Source: G963668435 sp963668435 (GTDB lineage: Bacteria > Latescibacterota > Latescibacteria > Latescibacterales > Latescibacteraceae). From it: 64,000 nucleotides of DNA. The translations under genes were made by a program, and so were the position numbers. Location: the NCBI GenBank assembly GCA_963668435.2, contig CAXXSC010000001.1, positions 124,001 through 188,000 on the forward strand, given 5' to 3'. The notes beneath the pieces are model-generated. The model was not told the DNA's origin and made no database searches. It saw only the letters and a list, made by a program, of their open reading frames with translations. Of this stretch, positions 16,595-24,908 are shown piece by piece (the stretch's first letter is position 1; the number at the start of each line of letters is the position of its first letter).

Positions 16595-17746
16595 TCAGCT
16601 TTCAAGCATTTCATAATAGAGGGCCTCGAACAAGTCGACCATGCGTTTTAATGAGAACTCCTGTGCTCTCAAACGGCCGTTATTGCACATTGTTTCCTGA
16701 AGTTCCCTGTCGTTGATGAGGCTGAAAGCTGCCTCGGCGAGCCCTTCGCTGTCACCTGCGTCAGCAAGTAATCCGGATATTCCTTGTTCTATCACATCGG
16801 CGGTACCGCCAACACGTGTTGAAATCGGCACAGAGCCCGCCGCCATAGCCTCCACGAGAACCCGCCCGAATCCCTCGTTCTTCGAGGTCAGCATGAAAAT
16901 GTCGAAAGAGGCCATCACTTCCGGCATATCCTCCCTGTGGCCCAGGAAAAGAACCTTGCCTGTCAGGCCAAGATTGGCGGCCTTTTCTTCAAGCATTGAG
17001 CGTTCGTCACCATCACCTGCGATTACGAAACGCACTTTGTCTGTTTCGGCGATTATTTTCTCGGCAGCGTCGAGTAAAAGGCTGCAGTTCTTGACATCTG
17101 CAAGACGGCCCGCCCAGCCTATTAGTTGGCAGTTGTCAAATTTGTATAATTTTCGGACAGCATTGCCGTCGGCAGAAGAAAATCGTTCGATATCGACACC
17201 ACTGTGGACAATTCTGAATTTCGATGCCGGCGCAATCTTGAGATCGATGTGGTCCTGCCTGCCTTTACTGGTCAGTGTCGTGATAAACTTTGTGATCAGG
17301 GCAGTTATAAGTTCTACGAGGATGAAAAAAGAAGTGACTGTTTTGCTGTAGTATCCGTAAAAAATATGACCTCGCGGGCTGTGAACGATATTAGTTATTC
17401 CTGCAAAACGTGCCGCCCATCGCCCGATAATACCGGATTTTGAGGTGTGGGTATGGACGATATCCGGGTGTAGTTTATGGATTATTCTGTTTAGAGCAAA
17501 AAATGATTTAAGATCATCGAGCGGGGAAATCTCTCTCAGAAGGGATGGGACAAAAAGAAGGTCGAAACCATGCTGACGGGCTATATCTTCAGGATCCTTT
17601 TCTGGATCAACGGTTTTGCCGCTGATCAGGGTCACGTTGTGGCCTCGGTCACTTAGAGCGGCGCAGTGTTCGAGTACCGAGGCAGCTGAGCCTCCGCGGT
17701 CGAGCCGTGTAATGACCTGGACTATCGTGAGTTTTTTGTCCTGCAT
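16595..17746 (-). CDS. Glycosyltransferase family 4
   Basis: The 383-residue protein is a GT-B fold retaining glycosyltransferase. The N-terminal domain has D-R-G-G-S-A-A-S-V-L-E near residue 16 and V-H-T-H-T-S-K-S-G-I-I-G; the C-terminal domain has W-A-G-R-L, V-I-A-G-D-G-D-E and the E-G-F-G-R-V-L-V-E-A nucleotide-sugar site. It resembles cytoplasmic enzymes that extend lipid-linked surface glycans. A second GT4 gene lies 95 nt upstream on the same strand, so the two are probably co-transcribed. Donor and acceptor cannot be read from the sequence. Confidence 0.9.
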   Translation of the reverse strand: MQDKKLTIVQVITRLDRGGSAASVLEHCAALSDRGHNVTLISGKTVDPEKDPEDIARQHGFDLLFVPSLLREISPLDDLKSFFALNRIIHKLHPDIVHTHTSKSGIIGRWAARFAGITNIVHSPRGHIFYGYYSKTVTSFFILVELITALITKFITTLTSKGRQDHIDLKIAPASKFRIVHSGVDIERFSSADGNAVRKLYKFDNCQLIGWAGRLADVKNCSLLLDAAEKIIAETDKVRFVIAGDGDERSMLEEKAANLGLTGKVLFLGHREDMPEVMASFDIFMLTSKNEGFGRVLVEAMAAGSVPISTRVGGTADVIEQGISGLLADAGDSEGLAEAAFSLINDRELQETMCNNGRLRAQEFSLKRMVDLFEALYYEMLES

Positions 17747-17841
17747 CGTCTCATATCCCGTTTCTGGACGTGTCGGAATCTTTGGCCTTAGGTGAGTATA
17801 TTGTATTCTGTTTCAGGTCATCGGGATGGATCCCGGAAGAG

Positions 17842-19002
17842 TCACCTGATCGTTATATCGCCAATTGTTATGTTTGCGGCAAGTTTCTCGGCCATCGTTC
17901 TCCATGAGAATTCAGTGTTTGCACGTTCCCGTCCTGCTTTCCCCATGGCTTTTGCCGTTTCGGTGTTGTCGAGCAAACAGGCGATTTTTTCTGCACAAGA
18001 GCTGACATCTTCGGGATCGATGATAAATCCGGTTTTCCCGTCCGCGACAGCATCGACAGCACCACCGGAATTTCCCGCAATGACAGGTTTTTCAGCGGCG
18101 CCCGCCTCGATGAAAGAGATGCCGAAACCTTCAATGGAGGTGGTTTCATCGAAAACCTCGCGATTGGGCATGACATAAATATCGCAAAGCCGGTAGTATA
18201 CCGGCAGCATATCATCGGGCACAGGTCCAGCGAAAATCACCCTGCCCTTAAGGCCATATTCTTCTATGAGTGACTCGAGACGCGGACGGTCGTTGCCTCT
18301 GCCAACAATAATGTACACGAGGTCATCCCGGTCTTTCAGTTCGCGCATGGCCCTGAGAACGAGGTCGTGGCCCTTGCGCTTGACAATCCTTGCAACAGTC
18401 AGAAGTACTGTTTTCCCCTCAAGACCAAGTTCGGCTCTTAACTCGTCTGCCGGGCCGGGCGTGAATCGGTCCGCATCGACCGCTGGATAAATTACCAGTA
18501 TCTTGTCCTCGGGAATGCCAAAATTGACGATATCCTGTTTTGTCGTGGGACTGTTCGCGACAAGACGGTGGCAATGGCGCAGCAGAAAGAATACAATGGA
18601 TCGTTTTAGCGGTGAACTGCAGTACGCCGAGCCGGTTTCTGCGCCGTAAACCCAGACAAAAGCAGGAATCCCGAAAAAAAGCTGGAAAAAATACGCCACC
18701 GGTCCAGCGGTAACTGCCTGACCGGCGTGTATTTCACGTACATTTCTGAACAACACATGATAAAACGCTATGAAAAACATACGGATGACTGCCAGGATTT
18801 TTCCAGCTGGACCAGGCAGGAACGTTCGAAATCGAATCGGCGATTGGCCGGATGCACTATCGAACTCCTCTGCGCCGGGCTGCCAGGGAGTGGCGAGAAT
18901 CATTTTGTCCGGCGGGAAATGTTTCCACATGTTGTAAAATACTGTGGCGATACCCCCTAAAACCGGCGGATAATCGTTGGTCAGGCAAAGAGAACGTTTC
19001 AC
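17842..19002 (-). CDS. Glycosyltransferase family 4
   Basis: This 386-residue GT-B enzyme begins with a GTG codon preceded by GGAG at six bases. It shows the family's N-terminal D-Y-P-P-V-L-G-G-I-A glycine loop, then V-A-R-I-V-K-R-K-G-H-D and the E-G-F-G-I-S-F-I-E-A-G-A-A-E motif with both glutamates. It differs clearly from the GT4 encoded downstream, so the pair is not a recent duplication. The likely role is addition of a sugar to a surface glycan precursor on the cytoplasmic face of the membrane. It is the first gene of a two-gene minus-strand unit. Confidence 0.9.
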   Translation of the reverse strand: MKRSLCLTNDYPPVLGGIATVFYNMWKHFPPDKMILATPWQPGAEEFDSASGQSPIRFRTFLPGPAGKILAVIRMFFIAFYHVLFRNVREIHAGQAVTAGPVAYFFQLFFGIPAFVWVYGAETGSAYCSSPLKRSIVFFLLRHCHRLVANSPTTKQDIVNFGIPEDKILVIYPAVDADRFTPGPADELRAELGLEGKTVLLTVARIVKRKGHDLVLRAMRELKDRDDLVYIIVGRGNDRPRLESLIEEYGLKGRVIFAGPVPDDMLPVYYRLCDIYVMPNREVFDETTSIEGFGISFIEAGAAEKPVIAGNSGGAVDAVADGKTGFIIDPEDVSSCAEKIACLLDNTETAKAMGKAGRERANTEFSWRTMAEKLAANITIGDITIR

Positions 19003-19462
19003 ATAAGGCTCCGGGATCGATTTGTTTCAGAACTGCAAAGACAGTTTCATGTCCCCGGTCTGCATATGACAGACTGTGCAGTCAGAAAAGTGATTAATTC
19101 CACCATTGAAAGATAGTACATTTTTTCAGTCAGGTAAACAATGCTTTTCCCGGCTGTTATTTTTACCTGTGCTCAGAGCTGATGACAATAATTCAAATCG
19201 GTTTCGTGTTTCAGAGGGAGTTCCATTGCCGCATTTTTGTCGATTCCGTTGTGACGCTAAATGCCATATTTTAAGGAATTACTTGTATTATTGCCAATTA
19301 ATAACGATATTATTTCTTACATTGGGATTGCGTGATTTGACGTGAAATGCAGGGGGATTTCCAATAAGCTGCCCCCTTTATGAAAGCGATATGATGGCGT
19401 GATACGTATTCTAAATATCCGTTGGAATACCTGAACGCGTGATAACTTCCGGGTACTGAAAT
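19003..19462. other. Divergent intergenic region, no gene seen
   Basis: 460 nt between the minus-strand GT4 gene and the plus-strand PHP gene. I see a small hairpin (GTCTG/CAGAC, 19058-19074) and a GGGGG/CCCCC pairing at about 19351-19377, but no convincing promoter, RNA gene or small frame with a ribosome site. Confidence 0.4.
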
Positions 19463-21004
19463 ATGAAAAATATGTGGACTGTCACGGTCATTCTGCTTAT
19501 TGCGTTATCTTCTGTCAGTGTTTGTGCAGATGACTACATTCAGTCGGTTGGCTTGATCCATATGGATTCGGAGGTTTCCGGGGGCGAGCATACAATATCT
19601 ATGCTCGGTTCTGTTGCCAAGAATGCCGGAGCTGATGTCGCATTCCTCACCGATCATGATACCCAGAAAGCGACATACGGCATATGGCCCCTGCGAAATT
19701 TCCTGAAAGTATCGCACTCCCGTGCCTCAATACGTAATTACGGTATTCAGAAATATCTCGACGAAATAAAACAGGCTGACAGGAATCTTGACGATTTCCT
19801 TTATTTGCCGGGTGTTGAGGCTGTGCCGTATTATTCATGGGGGCGTTCGACATTCTCGAATCTGCCTCTCATCTCGCATCTGCACCGTCACATACTTGTG
19901 CTCGGGATCGACAGCGCCGAGCAGATAGAGTACCTGCCCTCCATCGAGACCGGCTATCCGCGCCAATATACCCGAAAAAGCCTCATGAAGCTTCTGTGGC
20001 TGATACCACTGTTTATTTCCTTCTTTTTATACAAGCCGCCTGACCGTACGGTTCATTATAGCAGTTGGATGAAAGCCCTGTTTTCGGAAGAGCTTAACTA
20101 CCTGGCCATGGGCTTGCTCGTTTTTTCGGTTATCTTTCTTTTCGACGCGTTTCCATTCAACGAGCCGATTGTCGATCAGTATCAGGATGATAACGATGTG
20201 CTGCCCTACCAGACCCTTATCGACTATGTGAACCGTCAGGGGGGGCTGACATTCTGGGCCCATCCGGAGGCCATGTATGACGAGACGATATCGACCGAAA
20301 AAGGAAATCCTTTCGTGTCAGCGGCGCTTCGCTCGGTTCTGAGCGACGGCATAGAGATCAAGACCGAGCCCTATTACAAACTGCTTAACAGCACCCATGG
20401 CTATACCGGTTTCGCCATCTTTTTCGAGGGGCACCAGATGGTTGGTAAGCCGAACGGTGTCTGGGACGGTGTTCTGACACAGTTCTGCGAAGGCTTGCGG
20501 CAGGACCCTGTTTTTGCCATCTCCGAGTTGGATATGGAGGAGGGGACCGATCCCGAGACTGCCAGCGAATCGCAGACAGTGTTTTTGGTCAGGGAAAAAA
20601 CACCAGAAGAGTATCTCGAAGCTCTTAGGAAAGGGCGTGTTTACTGCTACCGCAACAATCTTTCCAAGTGGGTCACTATACAGGATTATTCGGTCAGTTC
20701 CGGTGGGCTTTCAGCTATATCCGGCGAGCTTGTTCCCTTTGAAGAAAACGCACGTATGACACTTGATCTCGATATCAAAAAGCATGATCTCGAGTTCAAT
20801 GTCATTGTCATCAACAACAACCGTGTGATCGCCAACAGAAAAATTAACAAATCAACACATCTGACTGTCGATCTTGCCGAGCCTATGGCAAAAATGGGCT
20901 ATGTCCGGGTTGTCATGTATCAGGGGAGTTCCCTCCGAATCGCCACAAATCCAATATTCTATCTCAACACGAATCCCGTTTTATCCGAGGATGACAATAT
21001 CTGA
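19463..21004 (+). CDS. Exported or membrane PHP-domain phosphoesterase-like protein
   Basis: The 513-residue product has an N-terminal signal sequence (about 1-22) and PHP-type metal ligands: His33 and Asp35 in L-I-H-M-D-S, D64-H65-D66 in L-T-D-H-D-T, G-V-E-A near residue 117, and F-W-A-H-P-E-A near 265. Between the third and fourth motifs lies an insertion with two probable transmembrane segments (about 174-190 and 213-235). The last 100 residues look beta-rich. PHP enzymes cleave phosphoesters with two or three metals. An extracytoplasmic PHP domain split by membrane segments is unusual. The neighbouring WbqC and PIG-L genes suggest a link to surface glycans. Confidence 0.7.
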   Translation: MKNMWTVTVILLIALSSVSVCADDYIQSVGLIHMDSEVSGGEHTISMLGSVAKNAGADVAFLTDHDTQKATYGIWPLRNFLKVSHSRASIRNYGIQKYLDEIKQADRNLDDFLYLPGVEAVPYYSWGRSTFSNLPLISHLHRHILVLGIDSAEQIEYLPSIETGYPRQYTRKSLMKLLWLIPLFISFFLYKPPDRTVHYSSWMKALFSEELNYLAMGLLVFSVIFLFDAFPFNEPIVDQYQDDNDVLPYQTLIDYVNRQGGLTFWAHPEAMYDETISTEKGNPFVSAALRSVLSDGIEIKTEPYYKLLNSTHGYTGFAIFFEGHQMVGKPNGVWDGVLTQFCEGLRQDPVFAISELDMEEGTDPETASESQTVFLVREKTPEEYLEALRKGRVYCYRNNLSKWVTIQDYSVSSGGLSAISGELVPFEENARMTLDLDIKKHDLEFNVIVINNNRVIANRKINKSTHLTVDLAEPMAKMGYVRVVMYQGSSLRIATNPIFYLNTNPVLSEDDNI

Positions 21005-21037
21005 GCTCTCTTGCGGTAAAGCGGCAGGGGGAACGCC

Positions 21038-21733
21038 GTGATTGTTTCCGTACACCAGCCCCATTACATGCCCTGGCTTGGCTATCTTGACAAGGTCGAT
21101 TCGGCCGATGTTTTCGTGCTGCTCGATACTGTGCAGTTCGAGAAGAACGGCTGGCAGAACCGGAACAGGATCGCCACTCACAACGGCTGGATGTGGCTGA
21201 CTGTCCCCGTCATGCACAGTCTCGGGCTTTCCATCGCGGAAACAGAGATCGACAACAGAAAAAACTGGGGACGGAAACATTTACAGTCCCTGATCACCAA
21301 CTATTCAAAAACGCCGTTCTTCAAGGACTATCGCGCATATCTCGAGGAGCAGTACAGTAAAGAGCATCGTTTTCTTTCGGAGCTCAGCTGTGAGATGTTT
21401 TCCTGGTTCATAAGCACTATCGGTATCGAAACCAGGATAGAGACAGCGTCCCTTTTGGAGAAATTCCCGGAGGATCCGAACGAGCGCCTTGCCGCCCTTG
21501 TGGCCTCTCTCGGCGGCGACATTTATCTTGCCGGGAGCGGTAGCCGGTCGTACCTTGACGAGGCGGTTTTTTCAGCGAGAGGCATCGAGGTGGTATTTCA
21601 GGACTATACGCCGGAACCCTACCGGCAACTTTCAGATGAATTCGAGCCGGGCCTTGCGGCCATTGATGCGCTTGCCAATATCGGCCCGGAAACTCTCGAC
21701 GTTATCAGAAAAGGCAGGAGGACGAAACTGTGA
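21038..21733 (+). CDS. WbqC family protein
   Basis: The 231-residue protein has the WbqC family hallmarks: an N-terminal H-Q-P-H-Y-M-P-W-L-G-Y motif (residues 6-16), D-T-V-Q-F-E-K-N-G-W-Q-N-R-N-R, and an A-G-S-G-S-R-S-Y-L block near residue 167. WbqC-like proteins occur in O-antigen and other surface glycan clusters, where they are thought to act in amino-sugar acylation or modification; the reaction is not established here. The GTG start follows AGGGGGAA. Its TGA stop overlaps the GTG of the downstream PIG-L gene, so the two proteins are probably made together. Confidence 0.88.
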   Translation: MIVSVHQPHYMPWLGYLDKVDSADVFVLLDTVQFEKNGWQNRNRIATHNGWMWLTVPVMHSLGLSIAETEIDNRKNWGRKHLQSLITNYSKTPFFKDYRAYLEEQYSKEHRFLSELSCEMFSWFISTIGIETRIETASLLEKFPEDPNERLAALVASLGGDIYLAGSGSRSYLDEAVFSARGIEVVFQDYTPEPYRQLSDEFEPGLAAIDALANIGPETLDVIRKGRRTKL

Positions 21734-22377
21734 AAGTACTTGCACTCGGGGCGCATCCCGACGATATCGAATTCGGCTGTGGCGGCACCCTGCTTCGTTT
21801 CGCTCAGGCCGGGCACAGTGTCCATTATTATGTGGCGACATGCGGAAGCATGGGCGGCGACAGTGAGATACGTCGCCAGGAGCAGATCGAAGCGGCTAAT
21901 TACGAGGGCATGAAAAAGCTCTATTGGGGCGGATTCAGGGATACAGAGCTGCCTCTCGGCAAGGACCTCGTTTCCAATATCGAGCATGTGCTCAGTGAGG
22001 TTCAGCCGGACTATATTTTCGTACACAATGGGGAGGACACCCACCAGGATCACCGCACACTTGCCAAGGCGACCCTTTCTGCAACCCGTTATGTTCCGAA
22101 TTTCCTTTTCTACGAGGGGCCCACAACGGTGAATTTCACACCCAATGTCTATATCGATATCGACGATACCATTGATGGCAAGATCGGCCTTCTCAGAAAG
22201 CACAAATCGCAGGTGGCGAAAGTCATTCACGGCATGCCGGACCTTTCGATCGACGATTTTGCCATCGCAACCGGCCGTTTCCGTGGAATCCAGGGGCGGA
22301 AGAAGACCGCCGAGGCATTCCATTCACTGAGGCTTTTCATCGACATCCCGGTCGTGGGAACTTGTGTCGAGCCGTGA
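21730..22377 (+). CDS. PIG-L family deacetylase
   Basis: This 215-residue cytoplasmic protein starts at GTG 21730, overlapping the WbqC stop in a GTGA arrangement. The zinc signature A-H-P-D-D is at residues 8-12, and the second metal/active-site histidine region H-Q-D-H-R-T is near residue 108. There is no signal peptide, unlike the PIG-L enzyme at the window's left edge. The family deacetylates N-acetyl-amino sugars. Coupled to WbqC, it could free an amine on a glycan precursor that WbqC or a partner then modifies; this pathway is inferred. An intrinsic terminator follows about 110 nt after the stop. Confidence 0.88.
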   Translation: MKVLALGAHPDDIEFGCGGTLLRFAQAGHSVHYYVATCGSMGGDSEIRRQEQIEAANYEGMKKLYWGGFRDTELPLGKDLVSNIEHVLSEVQPDYIFVHNGEDTHQDHRTLAKATLSATRYVPNFLFYEGPTTVNFTPNVYIDIDDTIDGKIGLLRKHKSQVAKVIHGMPDLSIDDFAIATGRFRGIQGRKKTAEAFHSLRLFIDIPVVGTCVEP

Positions 22378-22487
22378 TTTTTCGTCAGCTTCTGAGAATG
22401 ACTGCGCACGGTCTGTGACGGCGCTATATCCGGTTGTGGTGAAATGCCATAATCAGGGCGATGTTGTTATGTGAATGAGAACAGGAG

Positions 22488-22516
22488 GGACAGCTTATTC
22501 AAGCTGTCCTTTTTTT
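22488..22516 (+). terminator. Intrinsic terminator of the WbqC-PIG-L unit
   Basis: A perfect 9-bp stem GGACAGCTT / AAGCTGTCC with a 4-base loop is followed by T7. It separates the plus-strand unit from the convergent mntP gene. Confidence 0.9.
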
Positions 22517-22538
22517 ATGGACGGATCGTGATATATTT

Positions 22539-23108
22539 TCAGGCGGCGAAAAGCGTGTGGTCGAGGACGATTTTTGTGCCGATTGCGATGAGTACGAGAC
22601 CGCCCATGAGCTCCATACGTCGGTTGAACAGGCTTCCAATCCTGCAGCCCAGCTCGATTCCGGCTACTGAGAACGCAGCCGCGACAATGCCGATTACGAT
22701 GCTGGGGAACCATATGGGGGCACCGAGGACGCCGAGGCTGAGACCGACTGCCAGCGCGTCGATGCTCGTGGCGACTGCGAGCGCCAAAAGGGTGAGGCCG
22801 CGTGTCGGATCACTCTCGAAACACTCATTCCCTTCCTTGTCGAAACTTTCATAGATCATCTTGCCGCCGATTATCGCCAGAAGGGTGAAGGCGACCCAAT
22901 GGTCAAACGCCGAGATGTATTGTTCAACGGCGCTTCCGAGCTGCCAGCCGATAACCGGCATTATGAACTGGAAGAAACCGAAACTGAATGCCATGCGGAA
23001 TGTTTGACGTCCGGTGACACAGCCGAGTTTGATCCCGGTCGCCACCGATACGGTGAACGCGTCTATTGCGAGGCCGACCGCGATAAATAGTGTTGTCAGA
23101 AATCCCAT
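22539..23108 (-). CDS. mntP: Putative manganese efflux pump MntP
   Basis: The 189-residue protein has about six transmembrane segments in two inverted halves, each with the family motif around a membrane Asp: G-L-A-I-D-A-F-T-V-S near residue 15 and A-T-S-I-D-A-L-A-V-G-L-S near 115. MntP exports Mn(II) and protects against its excess. The ATG follows GGGAGA. I looked for the Mn-sensing yybP-ykoY riboswitch in the 115 nt upstream and do not recognise its conserved core. The gene lies among glycan genes without an obvious functional link, though it shares a metal-handling theme with the Nramp relative at 26854. Confidence 0.92.
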   Translation of the reverse strand: MGFLTTLFIAVGLAIDAFTVSVATGIKLGCVTGRQTFRMAFSFGFFQFIMPVIGWQLGSAVEQYISAFDHWVAFTLLAIIGGKMIYESFDKEGNECFESDPTRGLTLLALAVATSIDALAVGLSLGVLGAPIWFPSIVIGIVAAAFSVAGIELGCRIGSLFNRRMELMGGLVLIAIGTKIVLDHTLFAA

Positions 23109-23223
23109 GATGTCTCCCGGATGACCGTTTCCGGTATGTCTGCCGTGTCATGTTCCGAGTTGTGAAAATGCTGCCGGCTCATTTTCCCTGTACTGTAAGG
23201 TACGGCTTTCGCTCTGAAAAGGA

Positions 23224-23931
23224 TCATATTTTTTCTCCGACCGCCACAATCGAGAGCCCGAACGGCGCGGGTATGATTTTCTCGAATGTCATGAACGCCG
23301 GTGTCAGTCGGTTGAACAGCCCCAGCGGCCCTTCGGGCAGGATGTCGTGCCTGAGAATTCGCGAATAGAGAAGCCAGCCCAGTGCACCCGGCATGTTCAT
23401 CCTGAAACAGGCGGCGGTACGGAATCCGCAACGGTCGAATTTTCCCCGTATTTCGCGGGCCGTATAGCGCCGGAAATGGTCAAGATGCTTGTCGAGAGTA
23501 CCATAGAGCAGCCTGTGTGCGGGAAGCTGGAGGATCACCTTTCCGCCGGGAGTGAGGATCTTCGCCATTTCCGTGAGCGCGCCGATGTCGTTGTCGATGT
23601 GTTCGAGGACATTGAGCGCAATGACCGTGTCTATGTTCCTGCCTGCGAGATGATTGCCCGAACCCTCGAGATCGTACCGTTCGACTGCCACGTTGTCCCG
23701 GGCGCCAAAGACCGTATTAAGATGTTCGATATAGTCGTTGCGTATGTCGGTGAGAATGAGCTGTTTCTTGTCGAGGAAATAGCGTGATATGTTGCCTATC
23801 CCGGATCCTACCTCGAGAACATTGTCGCCGGTCAGGGGTATGATGCGTTCCATCACCCAGTCATTATAGTGGGCAACAGCTCCCATGCGCCGCAGTGTTT
23901 CGCGGCCGATATCTGTCTGTTGAGCCGCCAT
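23224..23931 (-). CDS. Class I SAM-dependent methyltransferase
   Basis: The product is about 235 residues from ATG 23931, which follows the stop of the upstream GT2 gene by a single base; an in-frame start at 23982 would overlap that gene. Motif I is V-L-E-V-G-S-G-I-G-N near residue 37, followed by I-L-T-D-I-R, and a V-I-A-L-N-V-L-E-H-I-D motif IV. The protein resembles methyltransferases of surface polysaccharide and lipid clusters. Coupling to a dolichyl-phosphate-type GT2 suggests it acts on the same glycan or carrier. Its substrate is not known. Confidence 0.85.
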   Translation of the reverse strand: MAAQQTDIGRETLRRMGAVAHYNDWVMERIIPLTGDNVLEVGSGIGNISRYFLDKKQLILTDIRNDYIEHLNTVFGARDNVAVERYDLEGSGNHLAGRNIDTVIALNVLEHIDNDIGALTEMAKILTPGGKVILQLPAHRLLYGTLDKHLDHFRRYTAREIRGKFDRCGFRTAACFRMNMPGALGWLLYSRILRHDILPEGPLGLFNRLTPAFMTFEKIIPAPFGLSIVAVGEKI

Positions 23932-23932
23932 A

Positions 23933-24616
23933 TCAGTCGAAAAACCGGAAACGGATGATGGTGTAAAAAGCGTTGACCGCATCCTTCCAGCCGATTTTCT
24001 TGCCTTCGCTGTACTTACGGCCGTTGTAGGAGATGGGTATCTCGTAGATCCGCACGCCTTTTTTCGCGATTTTTGCTGTGATTTCGGGTTCGATCCCGAA
24101 ACGTCGTGATTTTATTTCGATGTCCTCGAGTATCTCACGCTTGAACACCTTGTAGCAGGTTTCCATGTCGGTGAGGTTGAGGTCAGTCATCATGTTGGAG
24201 AGAAGGGTCAGCATCCTGTTGCCCACGGTGTGCCAGAAATACAGCACCCGGCGCGGACCGCCGAGGAAACGTGATCCGTAAACAACATCCGCCTTGCCGT
24301 CGGTTATCGGCTTGATGAGAAGGCTGTATTCGGAGGGATCATATTCGAGATCGGCATCCTGAACGATGACAATGTCGCCGCTGACCTCTTTGAATCCGGT
24401 GGAAAGAGCAGCGCCCTTGCCCCGGTTTTCGGGATGGTAGAGGATTTTAAGGTTGGGATCGCTTTCCATCGCCTTGAGGATATCCCTGGTGCCGTCCGTG
24501 GAACAGTCGTCGATTATCACGATTTCTTTCTCGAACGGGGTGTTCCTGACAAGTTCGAGAATAGTGCCGATTGTGTTCTTCTCGTTATAGACTGGCATGA
24601 CAATACTGAGTTTCAC
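23933..24616 (-). CDS. Glycosyltransferase family 2, polyprenyl-phosphate sugar synthase-like
   Basis: This 227-residue GT-A protein opens with S-I-V-M-P-V-Y-N-E-K-N-T-I and has I-D-D-C-S-T-D-G-T and the metal-binding D-A-D-L near residue 88. E-N-R-G-K-G-A-A-L and Y-G-S-R-F-L-G-G are typical of dolichyl/undecaprenyl-phosphate mannose or glucose synthases. No C-terminal membrane segments are present. It would load a sugar onto polyprenyl phosphate. That carrier is the usual donor for GT39/PMT-type membrane enzymes such as the one encoded divergently at 24909, a plausible functional pair. Confidence 0.9.
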   Translation of the reverse strand: MKLSIVMPVYNEKNTIGTILELVRNTPFEKEIVIIDDCSTDGTRDILKAMESDPNLKILYHPENRGKGAALSTGFKEVSGDIVIVQDADLEYDPSEYSLLIKPITDGKADVVYGSRFLGGPRRVLYFWHTVGNRMLTLLSNMMTDLNLTDMETCYKVFKREILEDIEIKSRRFGIEPEITAKIAKKGVRIYEIPISYNGRKYSEGKKIGWKDAVNAFYTIIRFRFFD

Positions 24617-24908
24617 GGCTTCTCCCGTTATTTTATCCCGATTTCAGTATTCTATTCTAACTGCTGTTGGCTGCCTGCATTACAGTCACTAATAATAGAC
24701 AGCAATTACGCGGACTCATTCCATGTTGCCCGTTACACGAATATACGCTACACGACTTTGAAAGTCAATCATACCCTGACACCTGAACAGTACTGGAAAG
24801 CCCCCTCGCCGCAGGTCCCGCTTGACTCCGGGAGCCTGATGTTGTAATTTTCCCATGATTTCAAATGCAGTTTCTCACTTCAGGACCGAAAAATAAGAAA
24901 GCTGGCCC

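Noticed and set aside
23109..23223. yybP-ykoY manganese riboswitch upstream of mntP
   Set aside because: The conserved GGGGAGUA-type core and its paired stems are not recognisable. GGGAGA before the ATG is just the ribosome site.
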